From Polyangiaceae bacterium (GTDB lineage Bacteria; Myxococcota_A; Polyangia; Polyangiales; Polyangiaceae), in contig JABTUA010000001.1 in NCBI GenBank assembly GCA_015075635.1, forward strand, positions 3,410,001-3,474,000: DNA of 64,000 nucleotides. The letters are read 5' to 3'. The notes below the pieces were generated by a model. It was not told where the DNA came from and searched no databases. It saw only the letters and a list, made by a program, of their open reading frames with translations. Positions 17,969-26,614 of this stretch are shown here, in pieces. The position numbers and the translations under genes are program-made. How positions within the stretch are numbered: position 1 is the first letter of the stretch; each line of letters starts with the position of its first letter.

Positions 17969-18142
17969 CGAGGCTCAGGGTACGCGCACCGCGGCTCGAC
18001 GTCGAGAGCTTTGGCGGTGGCGCGGCGGCGCGCAGGAGAAAGGAGCGGGTACGGCCAGGAGCCATGAAGGTACCGCTGGAGCCAGCCTTGGTGGTGGGCA
18101 AGCGGTCGCGCACGGCTTCGGCGTCGGTGCCTCGCGGCGGCC

Positions 18143-18307
18143 GTATAACGAAACGGCGTTCACCCGCGAACGCCGGAGATCATCGTAGCAGAAGGCGTGG
18201 CGCAGCAGAGCGGGCGCAGTGCCGCAGACAGTGAGAGCGCCCGCGACGCGGAACGGACGGTGAAGACTGCGAAACCGGCGTTCGGCGGGTGGAACGGCAA
18301 GTTAGAC
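18143..18307 (-). repeat. attC site 5
   Basis: 165 bp, boxes GTATAAC (18143-18149) and GTTAGAC (18301-18307). Arms GCGTTCACCCGCGAACGCC and GGCGTTCGGCGGGTGGAAC. Centre with GATCATCGTAGCAGA and GGCGCAGCAGAGCGGGCGCA. Duplicated at 22182-22341. Confidence 0.88.
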
Positions 18308-18536
18308 AGCGTCGAAGACTGGCGTGGAAGTCTTGGCTCCTGCCCGTTCCTACGGTGAAGAGGGCAAATGCGCGTTGGGGCGTGAGCAGTGCCGGTTCGC
18401 CACCGAGCGGCAAGAGCACGGGGCTGATCCCGACGCGCAAAGACGCGTGCCGACGCTCATCTTCAACCGCCGTCGAGGCGCCATGGTCTTGGTGGCACAG
18501 TCTACGCGGTGCTGCGCGCTGGGAACGGGCGCAAGT

Positions 18537-19049
18537 TCACCGGTCAGCGCTTACACCCACAACCATAGTCCGAACGAACCCGGTCGCCCTGGCGCAGTCG
18601 AAGAAGATGCCCGAGAATGCCGTTTTTACGCACCGCTCTTGTTCCGCTGTTCGAGATCCTTCCAGCAGAACTCTTCGTAACTCGCCGCCTGGGCGCACGA
18701 GCACAGTGACCTTCAGCTCTCCGCTAGCCGCGGACATGCACGCCCTCGCGGTTTGGAGCGACTTCTCGAGCCCGGAGAGTTGCTCGGCGTCCAAACAAGT
18801 GCGCGATGCTGGTATGCCGTCTTTCCAAGGCCACACGTTCTCGGTGCGGGCCGCGTCGCTCGGCGCGGTCGCCGGGGGAGCGTCGTCAGTGGCCAGGCTT
18901 CCGCTGGCGGCAGGCACAGTGCTTATCCCCCCGTGAGCGCCTGCGCGCTCGCCCCGCGTGTCGCACTGAACGAGGGACGCGAGGGCAGTCACGACGAGAA
19001 CAGTGATGCGTGTCGCGTGCAGAACGGCCGCCCTTCCCCGGCTGTACAT
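18537..19049 (-). CDS. Cassette lipoprotein with AgmX/PglI-like C terminus
   Basis: From ATG 19049: YSRGRAAVLHATRITVLVVT then ALASLVQC, a lipoprotein-type signal, followed by an Ala/Pro-rich linker and a domain containing CLDAEQLSGLEKSLQTARAC, SGELKVTVLVRPGGELRRVL and EQERCVKTAFSGIFFDC. The pattern (a glycine-started strand pair, then a Cys-containing helix before the last strand) resembles the C-terminal domain of myxobacterial AgmX/PglI and TonB-like proteins. That similarity is by eye only. The right end of the 3.2-kb duplication lies 28 bp upstream of the start. The 229 bp between its stop and attC 5 show no convincing gene. Confidence 0.62.
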   Translation of the reverse strand: MYSRGRAAVLHATRITVLVVTALASLVQCDTRGERAGAHGGISTVPAASGSLATDDAPPATAPSDAARTENVWPWKDGIPASRTCLDAEQLSGLEKSLQTARACMSAASGELKVTVLVRPGGELRRVLLEGSRTAEQERCVKTAFSGIFFDCARATGFVRTMVVGVSADR

Positions 19050-19189
19050 CGGTGATCGCTTAGGCCGCTGCACGACGCCGGTCATCCCATGGCGCGTCCT
19101 GGAAGGTCACCGTCGTCTTGGCGGCACGTCTTCAGTACCAGCCCGCACACGAGCGCTGCCGTCTGCGACATGTTTCGCGGGTTCTCCGG

Positions 19190-19886
19190 CATTCGCGGAC
19201 GCGACGCCGTCTACGACGCGCTGTTCCGCGGAGACGCCGTCGAAGACCTGAATGATGCGCCCAGCGAGGTCGCTGCTGGAGCCACGCGCGCAGGCGTTCT
19301 GGGACGCTGCTGTCAGCGGCTTCGCCATCGGCCGGAGGGCTTGCTCCGGATCCGTGCGCTCTACAAGCTCGACGAAGCTGGAACACATTGCCGCCAGCGA
19401 CGCGCCGGCAGAGACGCAAGACCGTCCTCGAGCCGCTCGTCGCCGAGTTCTTCGGTGGGCACGCGCTCGAGCCGGCCCGCGACCGAGGAGCGGGGCCTCG
19501 TCAACAAGGCCCTCGGCACGTCCTGCGCCAGGAGCTCGCGCTGCGCCGCTCCTCGAAGACGGCAGGCTGCGCATGGACAACAACCACAGCGAGGGCGCGC
19601 TCAGGATCGTCGCCACCGGCGAAAGCGCTGCTTCTTCGGCCCGACGATCACGCCCGCCGCCGCCAACCTCTATTCCTTGATCGCCAGCTGCAAGCTCCAC
19701 GACCTCGATCCCGAGCGCTATCTGACCGAGATCATCCGCGTCATGCCGTACTGGCCTCGCGACCGCTACCTCGAGCTCGCTCCCGCCTACTGGGCGGCAA
19801 CGCGGGCGCGCCTCGTCCCCGGCGAGCTCGACGCTGAGCTCGGCACGATCACCGTCCCGCCCGCACTGGCTGACGCGGCCGAGTAG
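19190..19886 (+). pseudogene. IS66-family transposase (TnpC) remnant
   Basis: Pieces of an IS66 TnpC in several frames: a segment around RALLRIRALYKLDE, then MDNNHSEGALRIVATG (the conserved LDNNxxERALR region), then LYSLIASCKLHDLDPERYL and WPRDRYLELAPAYW near the C terminus. At least three frame changes are needed to join them. No tnpA or tnpB and no clear ends. It separates the two copies of the 3.2-kb duplication. Confidence 0.75.
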
Positions 19887-20036
19887 GCGCCTCCGAACCG
19901 ACTTCGCCTGCTGGGTCACGCCGCGAATATCGCGTCACGCGATCCGTTCCTCAAGAACGGGGTCCGTGCTCCGGATACACAGAGCCAGTGCGCCCGGAGG
20001 ACCGGCAACGCCTGACGGAGGCGAAAGAGAGACTGA

Positions 20037-20408
20037 AGGCGCACCCAGCTCCTGCTGGACCTCGCCGCTCGGGAGTCCGCTCGCGCACTCGAGCGCCGCC
20101 TCAGGCACTACGCGCGCGTCGGCTTGCTGATCATCGACGAGATCGGCTTTCTCGCGTTCGACAACCGGAACGCCGATTTACTCTTCCAGGTGGTCAGCCG
20201 CCGCTACGAGAAGAAGAGCCTCGTGCTCACCACCAACCTCGCATTCCGCGACTGGCCCAGCATCTTCCCCAACGCCACCTGCGCCACCGCCCTCATCGAT
20301 CGCGTCATCCACCGCCGACGTCATCGCCATCGAAGGCGAGCTACCGCGCTCGCGAGGCCAGATCCGCCAAGGCCAGCGCCGACCAAGAAGAAGGAGGACG
20401 AAGCGTAG
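20037..20408 (+). pseudogene. istB: istB remnant, copy 2
   Basis: Repeats the 15869 remnant, with LLIIDEIGFLAFD and VLTTNLAFRDWPSIFPN intact. A deletion near 20312 shifts the frame after IDRVIHRR, so the IEGESYR tail is lost. Confidence 0.75.
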
Positions 20409-20519
20409 CCGCCCACCGCGCAGCACTTCACGCAGCCCGGCCTCGATCCGACGGCCGGGCTGCTCACCTGCGCTTTCACGTGCTCGGCAACAGCAAAACT
20501 AGTCGGGCGGGAACATAGT

Positions 20520-20770
20520 TAGCAGCACCATTGCTGAGGAGCACATCGCGTGGCGTCGACGAGCTTGCGTATCGGAAGTGCGAGTCCGCGTCAACGTCAT
20601 CGCTGATTGGGCCCGCGTTGCGAATGCGCTCAAGTCGTCCCTGCATGACGCCTAACCAGTTCGTGATCTTCCAGGGTGGGGCGGGTCGAGCCAGATGGTG
20701 CTTGGCGCCATGAGAGCCGGAGGATCCTGCGATCCACCGCCAGCCACGCGACAGAGCACTTCAAAAGCGT
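20520..20770 (-). pseudogene. Broken copy of the 16370 gene
   Basis: Aligns base by base with 16370-16651 but has about ten small deletions (for example the GTGGGGATCTTTCC stretch is shortened), so no frame is kept. The attC box at its end is also changed (GTTAGC for GTTAGGC). Confidence 0.7.
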
Positions 20771-20829
20771 GGAGAACATGTCGCGGGTCCGCCTCAGCTC
20801 AGGGGTGAGTTTGACGGCAAACTTGCGAG

Positions 20830-21248
20830 CGCCTCAAGCTGAACCTTGCGTTCTTGCAGGTTGGTGGGCAGTCCGACCATTGGGCTGCTGTATCACGTAC
20901 GTCGGACTCAGTGGAGGCCAGGGCACGGTGCCCGCTGATGAGAATGTGAGCGTGAGTTTGCCGGGATGGCGGTTGGGCAAAGGAAACCATCGATTTGCGA
21001 GCCGCTCATCTGAATCAGATCCGCTCGAAGCGCACGTGTCCAGGCCCTGGGTGGGCATCTGCACTGCAACTGGTCTTTATCTGCTTCAACAGACACAGAA
21101 GGTCAACGATAATCGATCGGTGCCGCAAACCCACTGACTCCATCGTGCAGCCGCTCCGGTGCAGCTGTCGCCGCCGCAGCCGGCCACATGGGCACACGCC
21201 CGAGCAAGATCGCTGCCACCAAGACCTGCCGGGCGTGCGTCTGCATGA
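20830..21248 (-). pseudogene. Broken copy of the 16709 lipoprotein gene
   Basis: Matches 16709-17143 with multiple short deletions; fragments such as TYVIQQPNG, GFLCPTAIPAN and SGSQIDG are spread over three frames. It cannot encode the full protein as read. Confidence 0.72.
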
Positions 21249-21300
21249 GGGTAAGTCTGCCTCCGGACCGCAGAGCTGCCAGGCGGATTCGCCTGAGTCC

Positions 21301-21457
21301 GTATAACGACTGGCGTTCACCCGCGAACGCCGAGCGTCAAATCGTCCGCCGGCAAGGCGCTGCGACGCAGGCAGTGCGGCATCAGTGTTTCGCCCGCGAA
21401 GCGACGGACGGTGAAGTCGGCAGGGCCGGCGGTCGGCGGGTCGAACGCGAGTTATGC
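21301..21457 (-). repeat. attC site 6 (copy of site 4)
   Basis: 157 bp, boxes GTATAAC (21301-21307) and GTTATGC (21451-21457). Both boxes and arms are kept, while the centre has lost 7 bp net compared with site 4. Confidence 0.85.
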
Positions 21458-21512
21458 GGTGCTCCTCACCTGCAACACTGGCAGATTGCCCGTCGCAAAT
21501 GGGCAGCTGGTC

Positions 21513-22010
21513 ACGGTCAGGTCAGGTGCTGTTCGGCACTTTTGAGCAACTGCCTCAGCGACGCCTTGAGTTGCTGCTTTGTCCGTGGCAGGGGAGCCGC
21601 CTCGCCGAAGGTCAGTATTCGAGGTGCGCAACGACCTCTCCGGTGAGCCGCGACGATTACAATGGAGTGGAGGAACCGATGCTGGTGGTTCGACGCACCT
21701 CGTCGCCGATCGCCAACGGCTCTGATCCGAGGACGCCAGGCAGCGCCCGCCACAACGTGAAGGCAGACCTGGCCGTACCAGGGTACCGCAGCGGAGAATA
21801 GCCGCATCCGCGAGCACATCGTTGACGACAGGTTCCGCGCCATCCAACTTCGCCTGTGCACCGAAGACTTCGGTCGCGTGTCGGTGGTCACGATGTCGAT
21901 CGCATTGATGCCGTTCGCGCCGCCCGAACCGTTTGAGTGGGGACTACCGCTGGCTAGGTTGCCACGCAACGCTGACCAAGCAGGTTGCGACGGCGAGCGC
22001 GTTGGCGAAC
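21513..22010 (-). pseudogene. Broken copy of the 17429 lipoprotein gene
   Basis: Matches 17429-17968 with scattered deletions. Parts such as NGINAIDIVTTD and LDGAEPVVNDVLA-like fragments are readable in different frames. Confidence 0.72.
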
Positions 22011-22181
22011 GAACCCAACCACCGAGCTCAGGTACGCGCACCGCGGCTGACGTCGAGGCTTTGGCGGTGGCGCGGCGCGCAGGAGAAGGAGCGGTACGGC
22101 CAGGAGCCATGAAGGTACCGCTGAGCCAGCCGGTGGTGGGCGCGGTCGCGCACGGCTTCGGCGTCGAGCCTCGCGGCGGCC

Positions 22182-22341
22182 GTAGAACGAAACGGCGTTC
22201 ACCCGCGAACGCCGGGATCATCGTAGCAGAAGGCGTGGCGCAGCAGAGCGGGCGCAGTGCCGCAGACAGTGAGAGCGCCGCGACGCGGAACGGACGGTGA
22301 GACGCGAAACCGGCGTTCGCGGGTGGAACGGCAAGTTAGAC
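22182..22341 (-). repeat. attC site 7 (copy of site 5)
   Basis: 160 bp. The left box is changed to GTAGAAC (22182-22188) and the right box is GTTAGAC (22335-22341). The right arm has lost one G in the GGCGTTCGCGGG stretch. It is probably less active than site 5, if the bases are real. Confidence 0.8.
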
Positions 22342-22557
22342 AGCGTCGAAGACTGGCGTGGAAGTCTGGCTCCGCCCGTTCCTACGGTGAAGAGGCAAAG
22401 CGCGTTGGGGCGTGAGCAGTGCCGGTTCGCCACCGAGCGGCAAGAGCAGGGCTGATCCGACGCGCAAAGACGGCGTGGACGCTATCTCAACCGCCGTCGA
22501 GGCGCCATGGTCTCGGTGGCACAGTCTACGCGGTGCTGCGCGCTGGAACGGCGCAGT

Positions 22558-23058
22558 TCACCGGTCAGCGCTCACCCCAACCATAGTCCGAAGAACCTGG
22601 TCGCCCTGGCGCAGTCGAAGAAGATGCCGAGAATGCCGTTTTACGCACCGCTCTTGTTCCGCTGTTCGATCCTCCAGCAGAACTCTTCGTAACTCGCCGC
22701 CTGGGCGCACGAGCACAGTGACCTTCAGCTCCGCTAGCCGCGGACATGACGCCCTCGCGGTTTGGAGCGACTTCTCGAGCCCGGAGAGTTGCTCGGCGTC
22801 CAAACAAGTGCGCGATGCTGGTATGCCGTCTTTCCAAGGCCACACGTTCTCGGTGCGGGCCGCGTCGCTCGGCGCGGTCGCCGGGGGAGCGTCGTCAGTG
22901 GCCAGGCTTCCGCTGGCGGCAGGCACAGTGCTTATCCCCCCGTGAGCGCCTGCGCGCTCGCCCCGCGTGTCGCACTGAACGAGGGACGCGAGGGCAGTCA
23001 CGACGAGAACAGTGATGCGTGTCGCGTGCAGAACGGCCGCCCTTCCCCGGCTGTACAT
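22558..23058 (-). pseudogene. Second copy of the 18537 lipoprotein gene
   Basis: The first 100 residues (from MYSRGRAAVLHATRITVLVV) equal the 18537 protein. After about residue 105 small deletions change the frame and then restore it, so the C-terminal domain is partly scrambled (RHSRHLLRLRQGD replaces AFSGIFFDCARAT). Confidence 0.65.
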
Positions 23059-23139
23059 CGGTGATCGCTTAGGCCGCTGCACGACGTGAACTCGCTGAGT
23101 TTCCGGGGGCTCGATAGGCATGTGCACGGCGCTCGACGG

Positions 23140-24372
23140 ACTGAAGCAGGTGAAGGCGACGACGGTTCGGGTCTGGGGCCTCGTGGAGCAGCAGGTCGAG
23201 CAAGACTGGGTCGTCGCGGCCTTCGATGACGACGGCGAGCAGGTCGGTTGCGTGCTGGCTCATGAGCACGCTCCAGCGTCGTGCCGGGAGAAGGAATCCC
23301 GGGCGGACCGCGCTGCGCAAGGCGTGAAGGAGCGCTCGGCTCGCGGCCAGCGAGAGAAGAGCGGCGTAAGCATGGCCTCTACGACGGCGCGCTCGGCTCG
23401 ATCTGGTCGAGCCGGTGTGCGACTCAGCCCTTGAAGAGCAACCGACTTCCAGCGGACGGCGTACCGCGGGCGATATCGCCGCTGGAGCGCCTCGACGCCG
23501 ATGTTGGTGATGTACAGGTGGTACTGCCGGAGGCTTCGTCCCGCAGCCGACGACACGGAAGGTGCGGACCTGCTGGAGCAGCGCCCGGCGTAGACGCGAT
23601 GGCGGAGCGAACCTGTACGGTGACGTCAGTTCCTCGCGCTGCAGGCGGTCGACGACATCAGATGCACTGCCGACGACGGCGACCGACCGGCCGCGCCAGC
23701 GTCGATTCTGAGCAACGATGACCGGTTGAGCTGCGCGAGCCGGGACACGAAGTAGCCACGGATCTGTCGAGCCGGCGGAAGAGGCGGAAGTCAAGTAGCG
23801 AGGTCGAAGAGCAACAACTGCCGCGAGCCCACGGGCCGAGGACGAGGGCACGGCGATCATGGCGGCGCTCGGCGGTCACCTTGACGGTCTGCTTGCCAGC
23901 CCCGCCACGCACATCACCACATGCACCTCGCGGCAGCCGGGTGTGGTTGGTGCGGCAGGCCGGAAACGCCTGGCCAGCAGCTCGTGCAGGCGGATGACCG
24001 TCGAGTCCGCGATCAGGATGTCGCGGAACTGATTGAGCCGCCCAGATGCGGGCCGGCTCAGCCCCAGGACTGCTGGAGCACGCCGTCGAGCAGCTGCCGG
24101 AGCAGCCTCACCAGCGCCGGCGTGAACCGGCAGTAGAAGCTGCTCTCCTCCAGCGTGGTCCGCGAGACCCTCTCGTAGACGCGACGCAGGCCCGCGATGG
24201 TCCGGACTTTCCCGGCGGAAAAGCCGAGGATAAGGCTCCAGACCAGGGCGTAGGCGTCGACCTTCCGGACGCGCTGGAACGCGCCCGTCGCCCGAGCGCT
24301 CGCTTCGACGAGCGACGGCGGAAGGAACTTGCGGAGCGTGCGGTGAATCGGTACCGATGGCGAGCGGGGCAT
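23140..24372 (-). pseudogene. IS4-family transposase remnant
   Basis: From ATG 24372: MPRSPSVPIHRTLRKFLPPS, then VWSLILGFSAGKVRTIAGLR and ESSFYCRFTPALVRLLRQLL. A frame change leads to FRDILIADSTVIRLHELLAR, the IS4 catalytic D region, then AERRHDRRALVLGPWARG. A further change leads to YHLYITNIGVEALQ and DRAERAVVEAML. The order matches an IS4 DDE transposase of about 400 residues, but at least three frameshifts inactivate it. No clear terminal repeats were found. Confidence 0.75.
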
Positions 24373-24534
24373 GCGTCCTCCGAGCTGTGTCGCAACCGCG
24401 AGGTCGCACGCTTGCCCCGTTTCCACAACTCCGCGCACCGCGCGAACGGTGGATCACGCGCGCAAGCGATCGGAATGATCCAGGATTCCGCTTACCCGAA
24501 CACCCATGGACAGCACTGCTGGCACACGACGAAA

Positions 24535-24903
24535 TCAGAGAGGCGAGAGCTTTACGGTCACGGTTTCAGTGTGGACCCGGCACTCGTCCTTCGTGTCGAC
24601 CACGACGGTGTTCGTTGAATCCTGGTATCCGGGTGCGGTCACCGTGAGCTCGTAGGTCCCAAGTCGTTCCGGCACGCCAGCGCAGGAACATTCGGGTTGG
24701 CCCCAACACTTGAGCTGCCACTCGTCGTTTCCGTCGTGGGCGACCGCCTTCACGTTGCAGATCTCCTTGCCCGTGTTGGCATCGCGCACTCTGGCCCGGA
24801 TCGAGTAGCCCATCGCGCCGTCGCACGAGGCTCCGCTGCATGCCCAGTCAGCGACGCTGAGCAAGGCGACGGCCATCACGTGGACGCACTTGACTGTGGC
24901 CAT
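24535..24903 (-). CDS. Cassette lipoprotein with carboxypeptidase-regulatory-like domain
   Basis: From ATG 24903: MATVKCVHVMAVALLSVADW then ACSGASC, a lipoprotein-like signal. The mature part of about 95 residues reads as one beta-sandwich: YSIRARVRDANTGKEICNVK, GTYELTVTAPGYQDSTNTV and TETVTVKLSPL. This is the pattern of carboxypeptidase regulatory-like or PEGA-type domains common in surface proteins. The ATG lies only 5 bp from the attC 8 box; an in-frame GTG (24921) lies inside the attC itself. Its own attC on the left is lost to the IS4 remnant. Confidence 0.72.
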   Translation of the reverse strand: MATVKCVHVMAVALLSVADWACSGASCDGAMGYSIRARVRDANTGKEICNVKAVAHDGNDEWQLKCWGQPECSCAGVPERLGTYELTVTAPGYQDSTNTVVVDTKDECRVHTETVTVKLSPL

Positions 24904-24907
24904 GGCT

Positions 24908-25072
24908 GTATAACGAGACACACGTTCACCCGCGAACGCCGAGCGTCAAGTCGTCAGGCGGCAAGGCGCTGCAGACGCGGGCGAGTGCCGCATCAGAATG
25001 TTCGCCCGCGGGAGCGGGACGGACGGTGAAATCGGCAAGACCGGCGTTCGGCGGGTGCAACGTGAGTTAGAC
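24908..25072 (-). repeat. attC site 8
   Basis: 165 bp, boxes GTATAAC (24908-24914) and GTTAGAC (25066-25072). Arms ACGTTCACCCGCGAACGCC and GGCGTTCGGCGGGTGCAAC. Centre GGCAAGGCGCTGCAGACGCG, close to site 9. Confidence 0.9.
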
Positions 25073-25080
25073 GGCACCGG

Positions 25081-25698
25081 TCACAGTTTTCGCGGGGCTT
25101 GAGCGCCCCAGGTAAGCTCAAGCACGACGCTGCCGACACCGAGAACTTGTTGTCGCGCGTCCCCGCCGGCACCCGAACCATCACAGCTGTACGACGCGCC
25201 CAGCAGTGGGAATGCGTACGCCGCTGTCACGCCGACGGCGAATCGCGGAGCTAGCCACACGTTGGCACCAACGCCAGGTTGCGCGGCGAAGACGACCGGG
25301 CCCGCAGAGCAGCCTTCGTTGGGCGGCGAATAGGCGGGGCCGAACGCGAGTCCACCGTGGATGTCCCAAGGACCAGTTTCGGAGTAGACGCGAACGAGAC
25401 CACCAAGGAAGGAGTGGTGGGCCGTGCGGCGAAAGCGCCACGGGAATTGCGCGTGATCTGCGACGACGCCAAGTCGGGTGTTGCCGACTCCCCAAAGGGC
25501 GAACGCACGAGCGAGCGCACTGCTCGGAAGGTCGCAGTCGCACCCAGGAACCGCCCAACCGACGCCGACTCCAAGTTGGGGCGTGGGGCGCGGCTCCAGC
25601 GAATAGGGGTTTGGAGGCTCGCGCTCGGCGTGGGCCGGGGATGACTCAAGCGTCAGACAGAGGATGATGCCCAGTCGAGATCCATTCCAACGCCGCAA
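25081..25698 (-). CDS. Cassette outer-membrane beta-barrel-like protein
   Basis: I start at TTG 25698, preceded by AGGGGGTGA, giving a signal LRRWNGSRLGIILCLTLESS then PAHA; GTG 25722 and GTG 25746 are in frame as alternatives. The mature part of about 180 residues alternates in the style of a small beta-barrel: PQLGVGVGWAVPG, GLVRVYSETGPWDIHGGLAF, PGVGANVWLAPRFAVGVTAA and VGSVVLELTWG at the C terminus. An outer-membrane location is inferred. It is the only barrel-like cassette product, and its stop is 8 bp from attC 8. Confidence 0.65.
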   Translation of the reverse strand: MRRWNGSRLGIILCLTLESSPAHAEREPPNPYSLEPRPTPQLGVGVGWAVPGCDCDLPSSALARAFALWGVGNTRLGVVADHAQFPWRFRRTAHHSFLGGLVRVYSETGPWDIHGGLAFGPAYSPPNEGCSAGPVVFAAQPGVGANVWLAPRFAVGVTAAYAFPLLGASYSCDGSGAGGDARQQVLGVGSVVLELTWGAQAPRKL

Positions 25699-25732
25699 GT
25701 CACCCCCTGAAACGCTCTGCACTGGCGAGGCC

Positions 25733-25898
25733 GTATAACGAGACACACGTTCACCCGCGAACGCCGAGCGTCAAGTCGGCAGTCGGCAAGGCGCTGCAGA
25801 CGCGGGCGAGTGCCGCATCAGTGTGGTCGCCCGCGGGCGCGGAACGGACGGTGAAACTCGCCATGACCGGCGTTCGGCGGGTGCAACGTGAGTTATAC
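25733..25898 (-). repeat. attC site 9
   Basis: 166 bp, boxes GTATAAC (25733-25739) and GTTATAC (25892-25898), exactly complementary. Arms ACGTTCACCCGCGAACGCC and GGCGTTCGGCGGGTGCAAC. It is the right-most intact site. Confidence 0.9.
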
Positions 25899-26071
25899 CG
25901 TGGTGGAACCACGGTTGTTCTGGGCGCGGAGACCGTGAGCGTTTCCGTGCGGTGAGGCGCCGTGAGCTCGGAGCTCGGCGCCAGGTCGCGCGGCTTCGGT
26001 TCGGATTCGGATTGATTGCGCCGGGGCCCGGGGTAGAGCCGGATTGAACGGCTGCGCACCCGTGCGACAAC

Positions 26072-26590
26072 TTAGTCGGCCCCGCCAGAATCGGCATTGC
26101 ACGCGGTCCAATCAGGTGGGGGGCAACTAGCGACGGTTGCACCCCCGTCCCCCAAAAACTTGGGCCCCTCTGTCTCGCACACGCAGAGACCGGAATCACA
26201 CAACAAGGCGCAGCGCAGATAGGGTTGAGGGGAACAACTCTCGGAGACTTGCGGCTGGACGGGGAAATTGGGACACAACGAAGTTTCGCCGGAGGGTGGG
26301 ATACAGAAACAGACGAAATACCCATCCGCGCCCCACATCGAGCAGGTCGATTCGCCCGGGTCAACCGGAACGCGCGGAGCGCAGTACTGGCCTGCGGTCC
26401 GGCAGCACTGTCCCGGACCGCACTGCTCATCGTTATCACAGTTCGTTGGCGATGAGTCAGATCCAGCATCGGCCCCGGGACGATGCGAACCCTCAGCACC
26501 CGGGCACGCTGTCATGAACACGACCGGCGTGATGGTGGCGATGAGGCACGCCATGAGCGGTGTCGCTGTGAGGGCCACGCTGCTTTTCAC
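26072..26590 (-). CDS. Cassette lipoprotein, very Cys-rich
   Basis: From GTG 26590 (GTG 26611 also possible): VKSSVALTATPLMACLIATI then TPVVFMTACPG, a lipoprotein signal with lipobox MTAC. The mature part has about 17 Cys in short spacings (NCDNDEQCGPGQCCRTAGQYC, FVCFCIPPSG, CALLCDSGLCVCETEG), like the disulfide-rich Cys repeats of myxobacterial surface lipoproteins. It is the first cassette from the presumed attI end. No defined family. Confidence 0.68.
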   Translation of the reverse strand: MKSSVALTATPLMACLIATITPVVFMTACPGAEGSHRPGADAGSDSSPTNCDNDEQCGPGQCCRTAGQYCAPRVPVDPGESTCSMWGADGYFVCFCIPPSGETSLCPNFPVQPQVSESCSPQPYLRCALLCDSGLCVCETEGPKFLGDGGATVASCPPPDWTACNADSGGAD

Positions 26591-26614
26591 TTGGATCGCA
26601 GAATAGCCCACACG

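Larger units (their letters stand above)
15811..19077. repeat. Direct duplication, copy 1 (3.27 kb)
   Basis: The segment recurs at 19979-23086 in the same orientation. It contains the istB remnant, a truncated attC, four cassette genes and attC sites 4 and 5. The left junction is at ACAGAGCCAG and the right one at CTGCACGACG. Copy 1 keeps intact reading frames and looks like the original. Confidence 0.85.
19979..23086. repeat. Direct duplication, copy 2 (3.11 kb, deletion-ridden)
   Basis: Same content and order as 15811-19077 but about 160 bp shorter. The first 330 bp and last 340 bp are nearly identical to copy 1. The interior (about 20310-22740) has many scattered deletions of 1-5 bp, few insertions and few substitutions, breaking every gene. 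Both flanks differ from copy 1. It is either a decaying duplicate or uncorrected long-read sequence. Confidence 0.8.

Noticed and set aside
13174..25898. CRISPR array
   Set aside because: The repeats are about 129-166 bp with internal symmetry, and the spacers are 400-2500 bp with genes. This is an attC pattern, and no cas genes are present.
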